Assembly: GCA_044228625.1 (NCBI GenBank) | Contig: JBGAUM010000038.1 | Location: 1 to 28,353, forward strand | Direction: 5' to 3' | Source of the DNA: UKL13-2 sp044228625 | GTDB taxonomy: Bacteria; Pseudomonadota; Gammaproteobacteria; Burkholderiales; Usitatibacteraceae | Length of the DNA stretch: 28,353 nt | Shown here: positions 7,794 through 14,175 of the stretch, one piece after another | Numbering within the stretch: the stretch's first letter is position 1 | Layout of the letters: the number at the start of each line of letters is the position of its first letter | Program-made: the position numbers and the translations under genes | The notes under the pieces: generated by a model | What the model was told of the DNA's origin: nothing | Seen by the model: the letters and a program-made list of their open reading frames with translations, nothing else | Databases searched by the model: none

Positions 7794-8936
7794 CTAGTTG
7801 ATCTTGAACTCAGTAAAGCTCGGACCTTGGCCCGGTTTGGGCGGAGGTGCCGGGCCATCGGTCTTATGCTGGATCATGCCGGAGTTGCCAATCAGCAAGG
7901 ACAGGTTGGTCGCAGAGTCAGCATTGGCCAAGCCTTCCTCGATGGAGATTTTCTCCGTGCGGATCAGGCGGAACAAATCCTGCTCGAAGGTTTGCGACCC
8001 AGGAGTAAGCGACTTTTCCATCGCCTCTTTGATTTCGCCGACCTTGCCTTCTGAAATCAATTCCGCGATGTTGGTGGTGTTCATCAACACTTCCACGGCG
8101 GGGGAACGCGTTCCCTCGACGTTTTTCACCAGGCGCTGCGAAATGATGCACTTCAGCGACACGCCAAGATCGGACAGCAAAATGGCGCGCTGGTCGAGCG
8201 GGAAGAAGTTGATGATGCGATTCAGTGCGTGATAGCTGTTGTTGGCGTGCAGGGTTGCCAAGCACAAGTGACCGGAGAGCGAATACATCATCGCGCTTTT
8301 CATGGTTTCGATGTCGCGGATTTCGCCGACCAGGATGGCGTCGGGCGCCTGCCGCATGGCGTTGCGCATCGCCTCGTGGAAGCTGTGCGAATCGTTGCCG
8401 ATCTCACGCTGGTTCACGATCGATTTCTTGGACTTGAAAATGAATTCGACGGGATCCTCGAACGTGAGGATGTGGCCGGACTTCATTTGATTGCGGAAAT
8501 CCAGCATGGCAGAGAGCGTCGTCGACTTGCCCGAACCCGTCGCTCCGACGACCAGGATCAAGCCGCGTTTCTCCATCACCACCTGTTTCAGGACGTTTGG
8601 CACCTGAAGGCTGTCGATCGGGGGGATGTTGCTGCTGATGAAGCGAACCACACCGGCGACCGTACCCTTCTGGTACATCATGTTGATCCGGAAATTGCCG
8701 ATATTCTCCATCGGCTTGGACAGGTTGAGTTCGAGGTCTTTCTCGAAACGCTCAATCTGGGTCGGCGTCAAAACGTCGTAAAACAGTTTTCGGGTGTCCT
8801 CGCCTGAAAGCACATTCGGATTTACGGGCCCGGCCGTGCCGTTGATCTTGATGGTGATGGGCGCGCCAGCCGAAATGAAGATGTCAGACGCATTCTTCTG
8901 CGCCATGAGTTCGAAGAGTTTCAGAAGCATCGACAT
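7794..8936 (-). CDS. pilU: Type IV pilus retraction ATPase, PilU type
   Basis: A hexameric secretion-type ATPase that assists PilT in type IV pilus retraction (twitching motility). Of its 380 residues, Walker A GATGSGKST lies at 131-139 and the Asp box around FEDPVEF at 159-165. Walker B is in the family stretch MRQAPDAILVGEIRD near 194-208, and the His box GHLCLATLHANN is at 222-233. It lacks the C-terminal AIRNLIRE helix of true PilT. It does have PilU-like features, including QTFEQDL near the C-terminus and a Pro/Gly-rich tail, so PilU is preferred. CCAGGGAG upstream of the ATG at 8936 is a good ribosome binding site. It is the last gene of the methyltransferase-dapD-pilU run, with a 23-base gap after dapD. 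No other pilus gene is in the window. Confidence 0.9.
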   Translation of the reverse strand: MSMLLKLFELMAQKNASDIFISAGAPITIKINGTAGPVNPNVLSGEDTRKLFYDVLTPTQIERFEKDLELNLSKPMENIGNFRINMMYQKGTVAGVVRFISSNIPPIDSLQVPNVLKQVVMEKRGLILVVGATGSGKSTTLSAMLDFRNQMKSGHILTFEDPVEFIFKSKKSIVNQREIGNDSHSFHEAMRNAMRQAPDAILVGEIRDIETMKSAMMYSLSGHLCLATLHANNSYHALNRIINFFPLDQRAILLSDLGVSLKCIISQRLVKNVEGTRSPAVEVLMNTTNIAELISEGKVGEIKEAMEKSLTPGSQTFEQDLFRLIRTEKISIEEGLANADSATNLSLLIGNSGMIQHKTDGPAPPPKPGQGPSFTEFKIN

Positions 8937-8959
8937 CGTGGATCTCCCTGGCTTGCCGC

Positions 8960-9814
8960 CTAGTCGCGCAACAGTTCGTTGATTGCGGTCTTCGACCGCG
9001 TTTGTGCGTCCACCTTCTTGACGATGACCGCGCAGTTCAAACTATACCGCCCATCGGGCGCGGGCAAGCTCCCTGCAATCACGACGGAATACGGGGGAAC
9101 CTTTCCGTAGGTGATTTCACCCGTGGTGCGATCGTAGATCTTGGTGGATTGGCCGATGAACACGCCCATCGAAACCACCGACCCTTCGCCGACGATGACG
9201 CCCTCGACAATTTCGGAACGGGCGCCGATAAAGCAGTTGTCCTCGATGATGGTCGGGTTTGCCTGCAGCGGTTCCAGCACGCCACCGATGCCGACCCCGC
9301 CGGACAGGTGCACATTCTTGCCAATTTGTGCGCAGGACCCCACGGTTGCCCAAGTATCGACCATGGTGCCTTCGTCCACATAGGCGCCAATGTTCACGTA
9401 CGACGGCATCAAGACCGCCCCCTTGCCGATGTGGCAGCCCCGACGCGCGACCGCGGGGGGCACCACGCGGAAACCGCCAGCCTCGAAGTCCTTGGTGGAG
9501 TACTCAGCAAACTTGGTGGGCACCTTGTCGAAGTATCGCGTGACGTTCAACGCATTTCCGCCCACCTCGGACTCGTGCATCAGTGAATTCGGCGTCAACC
9601 GGAACGAGAGCAGCACCGCCTTCTTGATCCATTGATGCACGATCCACTGGCCGTCAACTTTTTCCGCCACCCGGAGTGTTCCCTGATCGAGTGCGTTGAT
9701 CACGTTGTCCACGGCTTGACCCAACTCGCTGTCGCGGTTCTGGATGAGAGGATTCAGGGACGCACGATTATCCCAGGCGGATTCGATCACGGCCTTTTGG
9801 CGCTCGAGGTTCAT
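8960..9814 (-). CDS. dapD: Tetrahydrodipicolinate N-succinyltransferase DapD
   Basis: Transfers succinyl from succinyl-CoA to tetrahydrodipicolinate in the succinylase branch of lysine and diaminopimelate synthesis. At 284 residues it is of normal family size (about 275-285). An alpha-helical N-terminal domain is followed by hexapeptide repeats forming a left-handed beta-helix from about 124 to 225, with GSCAQIGKNVHLSGGVGIGG and the VPPYSVV region near the end. I chose the ATG at 9814 (MNLERQK) because the longer frame to 10000 would add 62 Arg-rich residues that overlap the upstream methyltransferase gene and match nothing in the family. The start lies seven bases after that gene's stop; no clear ribosome binding site is visible, so translation may be coupled. 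Confidence 0.96.
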   Translation of the reverse strand: MNLERQKAVIESAWDNRASLNPLIQNRDSELGQAVDNVINALDQGTLRVAEKVDGQWIVHQWIKKAVLLSFRLTPNSLMHESEVGGNALNVTRYFDKVPTKFAEYSTKDFEAGGFRVVPPAVARRGCHIGKGAVLMPSYVNIGAYVDEGTMVDTWATVGSCAQIGKNVHLSGGVGIGGVLEPLQANPTIIEDNCFIGARSEIVEGVIVGEGSVVSMGVFIGQSTKIYDRTTGEITYGKVPPYSVVIAGSLPAPDGRYSLNCAVIVKKVDAQTRSKTAINELLRD

Positions 9815-9821
9815 AGTCAGT

Positions 9822-10772
9822 TCAGTTGGAAAGTTTTTTGATGAATCGGGCGATGGCGGAATCCTGCGGACCTGATTTCGGTTGCGCATTGGTCGTTTCC
9901 GCCACGCTCGGTGGATCTCCGGGAACTTTCGACGCATCGCGCAACGTCGCCAGTTCTGCCTCAAGCGCGAGCGTTCGCTGATGGTAGTGTTGAAGTCCAC
10001 GATAGCATGCGCGGTAGTCGTTCATCACCCATTCTTCGGCGTCGCAAAATATTGAGAGACGTGTGGGAAGCGCGTCAAGTGCGCTGGCGTTGTTGGCCGC
10101 GGCCACGACGTAGTACAGCGCCGGCAGCCCGGGCGCCTTTGACTCGGGTGCCACCTTTGCGACGACCATCGACTCGCCAATCGCCGTGCCGTCCTCGCCT
10201 TCAATCATCGAAACAAAGGCATTGCGTTGCGCAAACCACCGCCGGTGCGCGAATTGCCCCGTGAGCAACTGCTCGAACTCTGCGCGATAGAGCTCCTTGA
10301 CGTGAAATGCGTTGGCATAACCACGTTTGTCGCTGTACTCCTCCTTGTTGGGGGTCGAGACCACACAAATGCCATCGGGGGTCAGCACGCGGCGAATCTC
10401 TGCAAGGAACCGGGCCTGTTCCGGAATGTGCTCAAGCGTCTCAAACGACACGATGCAATCGAAAGACGCGTCCTCGAAAGGCAAGGTCGTGCAGGAAGCT
10501 TCGGTGAAGCGCAGATTCTGCAAAGCACCATAGCATTGGCGCGCATGAGCGATCGCGTCGGGGGCGATGTCCACGCCAGTCACGGCTTCCGCGGAACGGG
10601 CCATCAGCGCGCTCCCGTAGCCTTCGCCGCACGCCACATCAAGGACCCGCTTTCCAGAAACCCACGCCAGCACGAAATGATAGCGATGCCAATGCTCGGT
10701 CCACATCTCGCCGATCGCAGCCGGATCGCCGGGCACGAAACGTTCGCCGGTAAAGGAAAGGTCGTTGGACAT
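9822..10772 (-). CDS. Class I SAM-dependent methyltransferase with C-terminal helical tail
   Basis: A 316-residue predicted methyltransferase of unknown substrate. The SAM-binding motif VLDVACGEGYG is at 43-53, an acidic strand-end residue follows in GVDIAPDAI, and the later motifs are FDCIVSFETLEHIPE and RRVLTPDGICVVSTPNKEEY. This is the Methyltransf_11/25 pattern common in glycan- and lipid-modifying methyltransferases. After the catalytic domain come a probable coiled coil (YHQRTLALEAELATLRDA), a disordered Pro/Ser/Gln stretch and a basic helix ending KKLSN. The start is the ATG at 10772; the open frame continues to 11114 but would run under the divergent exporter gene. It is the first gene of the dapD-pilU run. 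Its place beside lysine/DAP synthesis does not by itself point to a function. Confidence 0.8.
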   Translation of the reverse strand: MSNDLSFTGERFVPGDPAAIGEMWTEHWHRYHFVLAWVSGKRVLDVACGEGYGSALMARSAEAVTGVDIAPDAIAHARQCYGALQNLRFTEASCTTLPFEDASFDCIVSFETLEHIPEQARFLAEIRRVLTPDGICVVSTPNKEEYSDKRGYANAFHVKELYRAEFEQLLTGQFAHRRWFAQRNAFVSMIEGEDGTAIGESMVVAKVAPESKAPGLPALYYVVAAANNASALDALPTRLSIFCDAEEWVMNDYRACYRGLQHYHQRTLALEAELATLRDASKVPGDPPSVAETTNAQPKSGPQDSAIARFIKKLSN

Positions 10773-10858
10773 AAGGGGTAGAATCGCGCGCTTTGCCAGT
10801 GTGCGGTGAAGCGCTTCATTATAGCGAGCGGCATCCTGGATTCCCGCGTCATCCGGAT

Positions 10859-11764
10859 ATGCCTGCACTCGTTCCAATGAACTCTCGTCATTCCATCGCG
10901 CTTGTTTGCTTGTTGTTGGGCGCCACAACCTGGGGCGTGGTGTGGTATCCCTTCCGGATCCTGGAAGGGGCAGGAATGACGTCGTCACTTTCGACGTTGG
11001 CGGCCTACACCCTGGCAGTTGCCATTGGCTGCGGGTTGGCCCCGCGCGCAGTGTGCGAGCTCCCTCGCCACGCTTGGCACTTGGCGCCCATCGCGTTGTT
11101 TGCCGGACTTTCAAATGTTGGATTCTTGATTGCCGCGACGGGGACGGAGGTCGTTCGGGTCGTGCTGCTGTTCTACCTGGCGCCGGTGTGGACGGTCCCG
11201 CTGGCCTGGTTTCTGCTGGGCGAGCGATTGAATATTCGCGGGCTGGGCGTGATGGTCATTGCCATGGCGGGGGCGCTGATCATTCTTTGGCGCCCCGAGC
11301 TTGGCGCACCGTTGCCCAAGAATGGATTTGAGTGGCTTGCGCTAGCGTCGGGACTTTCGTTTGCGGTGACCAACGTGTTGGTGCGCCGTGCACAGACGGC
11401 AAGTGCCGAGGTCAAGGCGCTGGCTTCATGCGTCGGCGTCCTGTTGGTGGCGTTTCCGGCGGCGCTCCTGCTTCAGCCGCAAATCGCGCATTGGCCAGCG
11501 CTATTGACGGCCAATTGCTTGTTGATTGTGGTCATTGGTGTCCTTCTGCTGGCCATGACGATCGCCATGCAGCATGGGCTCTCGGTGTTGCCCGCAAACC
11601 GCGCGGCCGTGATTCTGCTGGCGGAATTGATCGTCGCTGCGATTGCCGCCTACTTCTTGGCAGGCGAGCAATTGCGCATTGCGGATGGCATTGGCGGCGC
11701 GCTCATTGTCGCGGGCGGCTTGGTCTCGGCGATGACGCCGGCGAGTGAGACTGAACGCGGGTAG
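10859..11764 (+). CDS. EamA/DMT-family transporter
   Basis: A drug/metabolite transporter superfamily permease of about 301 residues with two EamA repeats and around ten transmembrane helices, probably an exporter of an amino acid or other small metabolite. The first helix carries LLLGATTWGVVWYPFR, typical of the family. The end of the first repeat shows LAPVWTVPLAWFLLGERL, and the matching part of the second repeat is VILLAELIVAAIAAYFLAGEQL, each followed by a last helix of the type GALIVAGG. The start is uncertain: ATG at 10859 or 10877, neither with a strong ribosome binding site; a TTG further up at 10793 is less likely. It is divergent from the methyltransferase gene, with 86 bases between the two chosen starts. 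The substrate is unknown. Confidence 0.87.
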   Translation: MPALVPMNSRHSIALVCLLLGATTWGVVWYPFRILEGAGMTSSLSTLAAYTLAVAIGCGLAPRAVCELPRHAWHLAPIALFAGLSNVGFLIAATGTEVVRVVLLFYLAPVWTVPLAWFLLGERLNIRGLGVMVIAMAGALIILWRPELGAPLPKNGFEWLALASGLSFAVTNVLVRRAQTASAEVKALASCVGVLLVAFPAALLLQPQIAHWPALLTANCLLIVVIGVLLLAMTIAMQHGLSVLPANRAAVILLAELIVAAIAAYFLAGEQLRIADGIGGALIVAGGLVSAMTPASETERG

Positions 11765-11886
11765 TGCGGGCGGATATTCGATTCCCACGACCTTTGACAG
11801 TTGTGCGCGCAGCGACCCGCAGGCTCCAAACGATGCGTTCGGTCTAGACGCGATCAGGACGTAGCTCGATACCGAAGAAGCGATTC

Positions 11887-12552
11887 CTAGAATTTGACGG
11901 CAATTCCTGCGGAAAAAGTAGTCAGCCGAAGATCCCCGCCCGTCGAGTCATCACCGAGTTTGGGAAATCGTTCGACTTCCGCGCGGAACGAGAAATGTGG
12001 GGTCAGGTCATATTGCAGCCCCATGCCGTAGTGCGACGCCACACGGTCCTTTTTTGCGCGGGAATACGCCAGTTGAACGAGGCCGGTCGACGAAAAAGTC
12101 GCGTCCATCCGGGTATTGGAGATGCCTCCACGTGCGAATGCGTTGAGGTATTCCGTCACCGGCAAGAACAACACGATATCCAGGCTCGACGCCTTGACGA
12201 CATACAGGGCATTGACCGAGCCCTGCGTGACCTGCGTTCGGGTTGAGAAGTTGCCGATGTCCAATTCGGCCAGTTCGATCGAAACATTGGGATGCAGGGA
12301 ATATCCGACGAAATACCTGAATCCGTTGTCCCTGCGGTCAACGACCGTCTGTGGATTGGTATAGCCCGCTGCGATCAACGCGTTGTTGACCGCGTGAACG
12401 GTCAAATTTGACGTGGCAGACGTACTTGGCGCGACACCGGCATAAAACTGCGCCTCCTGCGCTTTTGCAGCAAGGATCACGTTTCCCAATGTGATCAGCG
12501 CAACGAAGAAATACCGCAACCCGCTTTTGACCGACCGATTCCGAGCGTTCAT
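11887..12552 (-). CDS. Outer-membrane beta-barrel protein, OmpA-like fold (copy 1)
   Basis: A 221-residue predicted outer-membrane protein. A signal peptide covers about residues 1-32 (basic start, hydrophobic core, AKA before QE). The rest reads as alternating beta strands with aromatic girdle residues and ends in Phe (IAVKF), the C-terminal signature recognised by the Bam machinery. It belongs to the OmpA-like/opacity-type small barrel group. It is a clear paralogue of the next gene upstream. Shared blocks include FSTRT near the middle, the strand pair after DATFSS, HYG-G-QY, and the nearly identical EVERFPKLGDDSTGG towards the end. AAGGA lies about 11 bases before the ATG. Whether the two genes share a transcript is unclear, because the gap is 186 bases and contains a stem-loop. 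Function and ligand are unknown. Confidence 0.82.
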   Translation of the reverse strand: MNARNRSVKSGLRYFFVALITLGNVILAAKAQEAQFYAGVAPSTSATSNLTVHAVNNALIAAGYTNPQTVVDRRDNGFRYFVGYSLHPNVSIELAELDIGNFSTRTQVTQGSVNALYVVKASSLDIVLFLPVTEYLNAFARGGISNTRMDATFSSTGLVQLAYSRAKKDRVASHYGMGLQYDLTPHFSFRAEVERFPKLGDDSTGGDLRLTTFSAGIAVKF

Positions 12553-12688
12553 TTCAAAATCATCCTTGCGCTGCAGTGTTCGCGGAACCCGGTGTCGCGG
12601 CTTGAGTCATTTGGCATGCGCACTGGCATCCGATTTACGATGGCCTAAGAGTTCCATAGAGTCGATGGCCCGCTTGATTTTGAAGTGG

Positions 12689-12707
12689 GCTGCAAATTCG
12701 GGCAGCC
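12689..12707 (-). repeat. Stem-loop between the two barrel-protein genes
   Basis: GGCTGC and GCAGCC form a 6-bp perfect stem around a 7-base loop. It lies 32 bases downstream of the upstream paralogue's stop codon. No T-run follows, so it may be a processing or partial termination structure, or chance. Confidence 0.35.
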
Positions 12708-12738
12708 GGCCACCTCAATCCCTTGCGATCCTTTGAGA

Positions 12739-13374
12739 TCAGAAGCGATACACCAATCCCAAAGAGTACGTCGCGGTACGCAACTCTCCACCGGTCGAAT
12801 CATCACCGAGTTTGGCGAATCGTTCCAGTTCTGCGCGTACGGCCCATTGCTTTGCCAACGCATATTGAACGCCAACGCCGTAGTGGGGTGCCGATTTGCT
12901 GCGGCTGGCCTGGGTGAATTGAAGTCCCACGATTCCGCTGGAAGAGAAGTTTGCGTCGGTCCGGGTCCGTGCGATGCCGATTCGCCCGAAGACACTCAAC
13001 AAATCACTGACGGGGGCGGAAAGCACGGCATCTAGGCTCGTCGCTTTTGCCTGGTAGCGCGCGTTGACGGCACCGCCTGTCACCGTTGTGCGCGTCGAAA
13101 ACTCGCCGATGTCCGACTCTGTGAGTTCGATCGCGAGGTTCGGCGAAAAGGCATATCCGGCAAAAATCTTGTATCCGGAGTCCTTCCGATCGATATCCGT
13201 CATGGGATTGCGATAGCCCGCCTGGACGAGGAAGTCGTTGACTTCTCCAGACGATAGGTTGGAGCCACGGGAGGCGGTCACGGCGGCCCCCAGGTAGGCG
13301 CCAGATTGCTGGGCGGCGGCTGGGAGTGAGATTCCCAGCGCCAAGGTCAAAATCAATGTGGTTCGTGCATTCAT
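12739..13374 (-). CDS. Outer-membrane beta-barrel protein, OmpA-like fold (copy 2)
   Basis: A 211-residue predicted outer-membrane barrel and tandem paralogue of the gene downstream. The signal peptide covers residues 1 to about 21 (TLILTLALGISLPAAAQ). The mature part shows repeated amphipathic strands, among them SDIGEFSTRTTVTGG, RTRTDANFSSSGIVG and AELERFAKLGDDSTGG, and ends YRF, a terminal Phe typical of Bam substrates. I chose the ATG at 13374 because GGAG sits five bases upstream and a signal peptide starts at once; the open frame to 13434 adds 20 residues that would spoil it. A weak promoter (TTGTGT, 16 bases, TAGAAT) lies upstream. Function is unknown; small barrels of this type include adhesin-like and stress-associated proteins. 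Confidence 0.84.
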   Translation of the reverse strand: MNARTTLILTLALGISLPAAAQQSGAYLGAAVTASRGSNLSSGEVNDFLVQAGYRNPMTDIDRKDSGYKIFAGYAFSPNLAIELTESDIGEFSTRTTVTGGAVNARYQAKATSLDAVLSAPVSDLLSVFGRIGIARTRTDANFSSSGIVGLQFTQASRSKSAPHYGVGVQYALAKQWAVRAELERFAKLGDDSTGGELRTATYSLGLVYRF

Positions 13375-13406
13375 GTCGTCTCCAAGTCGTTGATAAAACT
13401 GTGGCG

Positions 13407-13434
13407 ATTCTAGGAGCTCAGCAAGAACACACAA
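13407..13434 (-). promoter_or_regulatory. Possible promoter of the barrel-protein pair
   Basis: On the minus strand, TTGTGT (13429-13434) and TAGAAT (13407-13412) are separated by 16 bases. The -10 matches the consensus at five of six positions; the -35 is poor. The position, about 30 bases before the start codon, fits the gene. Confidence 0.35.
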
Positions 13435-13452
13435 GCGAAATTTGCAAAAGGT

Positions 13453-13488
13453 GATACTAAATCATCGATAAGGATACTTTTTTGATAC
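13453..13488. repeat. Cluster of GATAC repeats
   Basis: GATAC occurs at 13453, 13473 and 13484, with GATAA at 13467, in an AT-rich stretch between the queF stop and the barrel-gene promoter. The units are in the same orientation. They could be an operator for the downstream gene or chance in AT-rich DNA. Confidence 0.3.
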
Positions 13489-13494
13489 CGCTGT

Positions 13495-14019
13495 TCAAAA
13501 AGCCCTGGTCACATTGGCACTGCCGGAGTTACTTGTGACGGTTGCTGACGCGAAGCGGATGTCTCCCTTCCAACCCTTCTTGCGATGCTCGGCCACCACG
13601 GTCGTAAAGATTCCCCCCCGTACCCAAAATTTGGCGGTCAGCCGTGCGAATCGGGGCTCAATGGCGCGCAAAATGTCGTCGAGAATTTCGTTCGTCACAG
13701 CCTCGTGAAACTTGCCCTCGTCGCGAAACGACCAGATGTAAAGCTTCAAGCTTTTCAATTCGACGCATTGTTTATGGGGCACATAGTCGAGATACAACGT
13801 CGCAAAGTCCGGTTGGCCAGTTTTCGGGCAAAGGCAGGTGAATTCCGGGATCTCCATATGGATCAGGAAATCTCGATCCGGATTCGGGTTGGGAAAGGTC
13901 TCCAGGACTTTTGAAGGCAATGCGGTCGATTTCGCACCTAGCTTGGTGAGCCTCTTGAGGCTGGTACTGTTTTTCAAGGACTTGGCAGGCATTGTTGAAG
14001 TGGTTTCTTTTTTTGGCAT
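13495..14019 (-). CDS. queF: NADPH-dependent preQ0 (7-cyano-7-deazaguanine) reductase QueF
   Basis: Reduces the nitrile of preQ0 to the amine of preQ1, a late free-base step in queuosine synthesis. With about 174 residues it is the short, single-domain type I form. The nucleophilic cysteine is C64 in CLCPKTGQPDF, with the acid D71. The NADPH-binding family motif ELKSLKLY begins at E87, and FHE at 104-106 supplies substrate-binding residues. I chose the ATG at 14019; the frame also runs to a TTG at 14049, and an ATG at 13992 is possible since the first 30 residues are a basic, poorly conserved extension. It is a single gene, divergent from smc. I searched its leader by eye for a preQ1 riboswitch and did not see one. 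Confidence 0.95.
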   Translation of the reverse strand: MPKKETTSTMPAKSLKNSTSLKRLTKLGAKSTALPSKVLETFPNPNPDRDFLIHMEIPEFTCLCPKTGQPDFATLYLDYVPHKQCVELKSLKLYIWSFRDEGKFHEAVTNEILDDILRAIEPRFARLTAKFWVRGGIFTTVVAEHRKKGWKGDIRFASATVTSNSGSANVTRAF

Positions 14020-14036
14020 GGGAATCCGTTGCCCAG

Positions 14037-14067
14037 TTGGAATTTGCAAAAAGCGATCAGTTAAAAT
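14037..14067 (+). promoter_or_regulatory. Possible promoter upstream of smc
   Basis: TTGGAA (14037-14042) and TAAAAT (14062-14067) match the sigma-70 hexamers at four and five positions, with a longer than ideal 19-base spacer. It would start a transcript near 14074 with a leader of about 100 bases holding the stem-loop at 14089-14116. Confidence 0.4.
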
Positions 14068-14088
14068 CGGTGCGGATTATTTCACGAG

Positions 14089-14119
14089 ACCCGCGCGGTG
14101 CAATGCCGTCGCGGGTTTT
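14089..14119 (+). terminator. Terminator-like stem-loop in the smc leader
   Basis: ACCCGCGCGG (14089-14098) pairs with CCG, a one-base bulge (T), and CGCGGGT (ending 14116): ten base pairs around a 7-base loop, followed by TTTT at 14116-14119. No plus-strand gene precedes it nearby, so it is either an attenuator for smc or the end of a short RNA. A second, weaker dyad (AGCCGC/GCGGCT, 14131-14151) lies between it and the start codon. Confidence 0.55.
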
Positions 14120-14175
14120 CCACAATTTGAAGCCGCGCAATCCGTGCGGCTCTACAAAAACAGAGCGGAATACAA

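Noticed and set aside
9815..10000. N-terminal extension of DapD by 62 residues
   Set aside because: It would overlap the coding sequence of the upstream methyltransferase, is Arg-rich, and is not part of the DapD family.
10773..11114. N-terminal extension of the methyltransferase by 114 residues
   Set aside because: It runs antisense under the EamA transporter gene and has no relation to the methyltransferase fold.
14020..14175. preQ1 riboswitch in front of queF
   Set aside because: No short hairpin with an A-rich tail pairing into its loop next to the queF start was found; the dyads here fit a terminator-like structure on the smc strand better.
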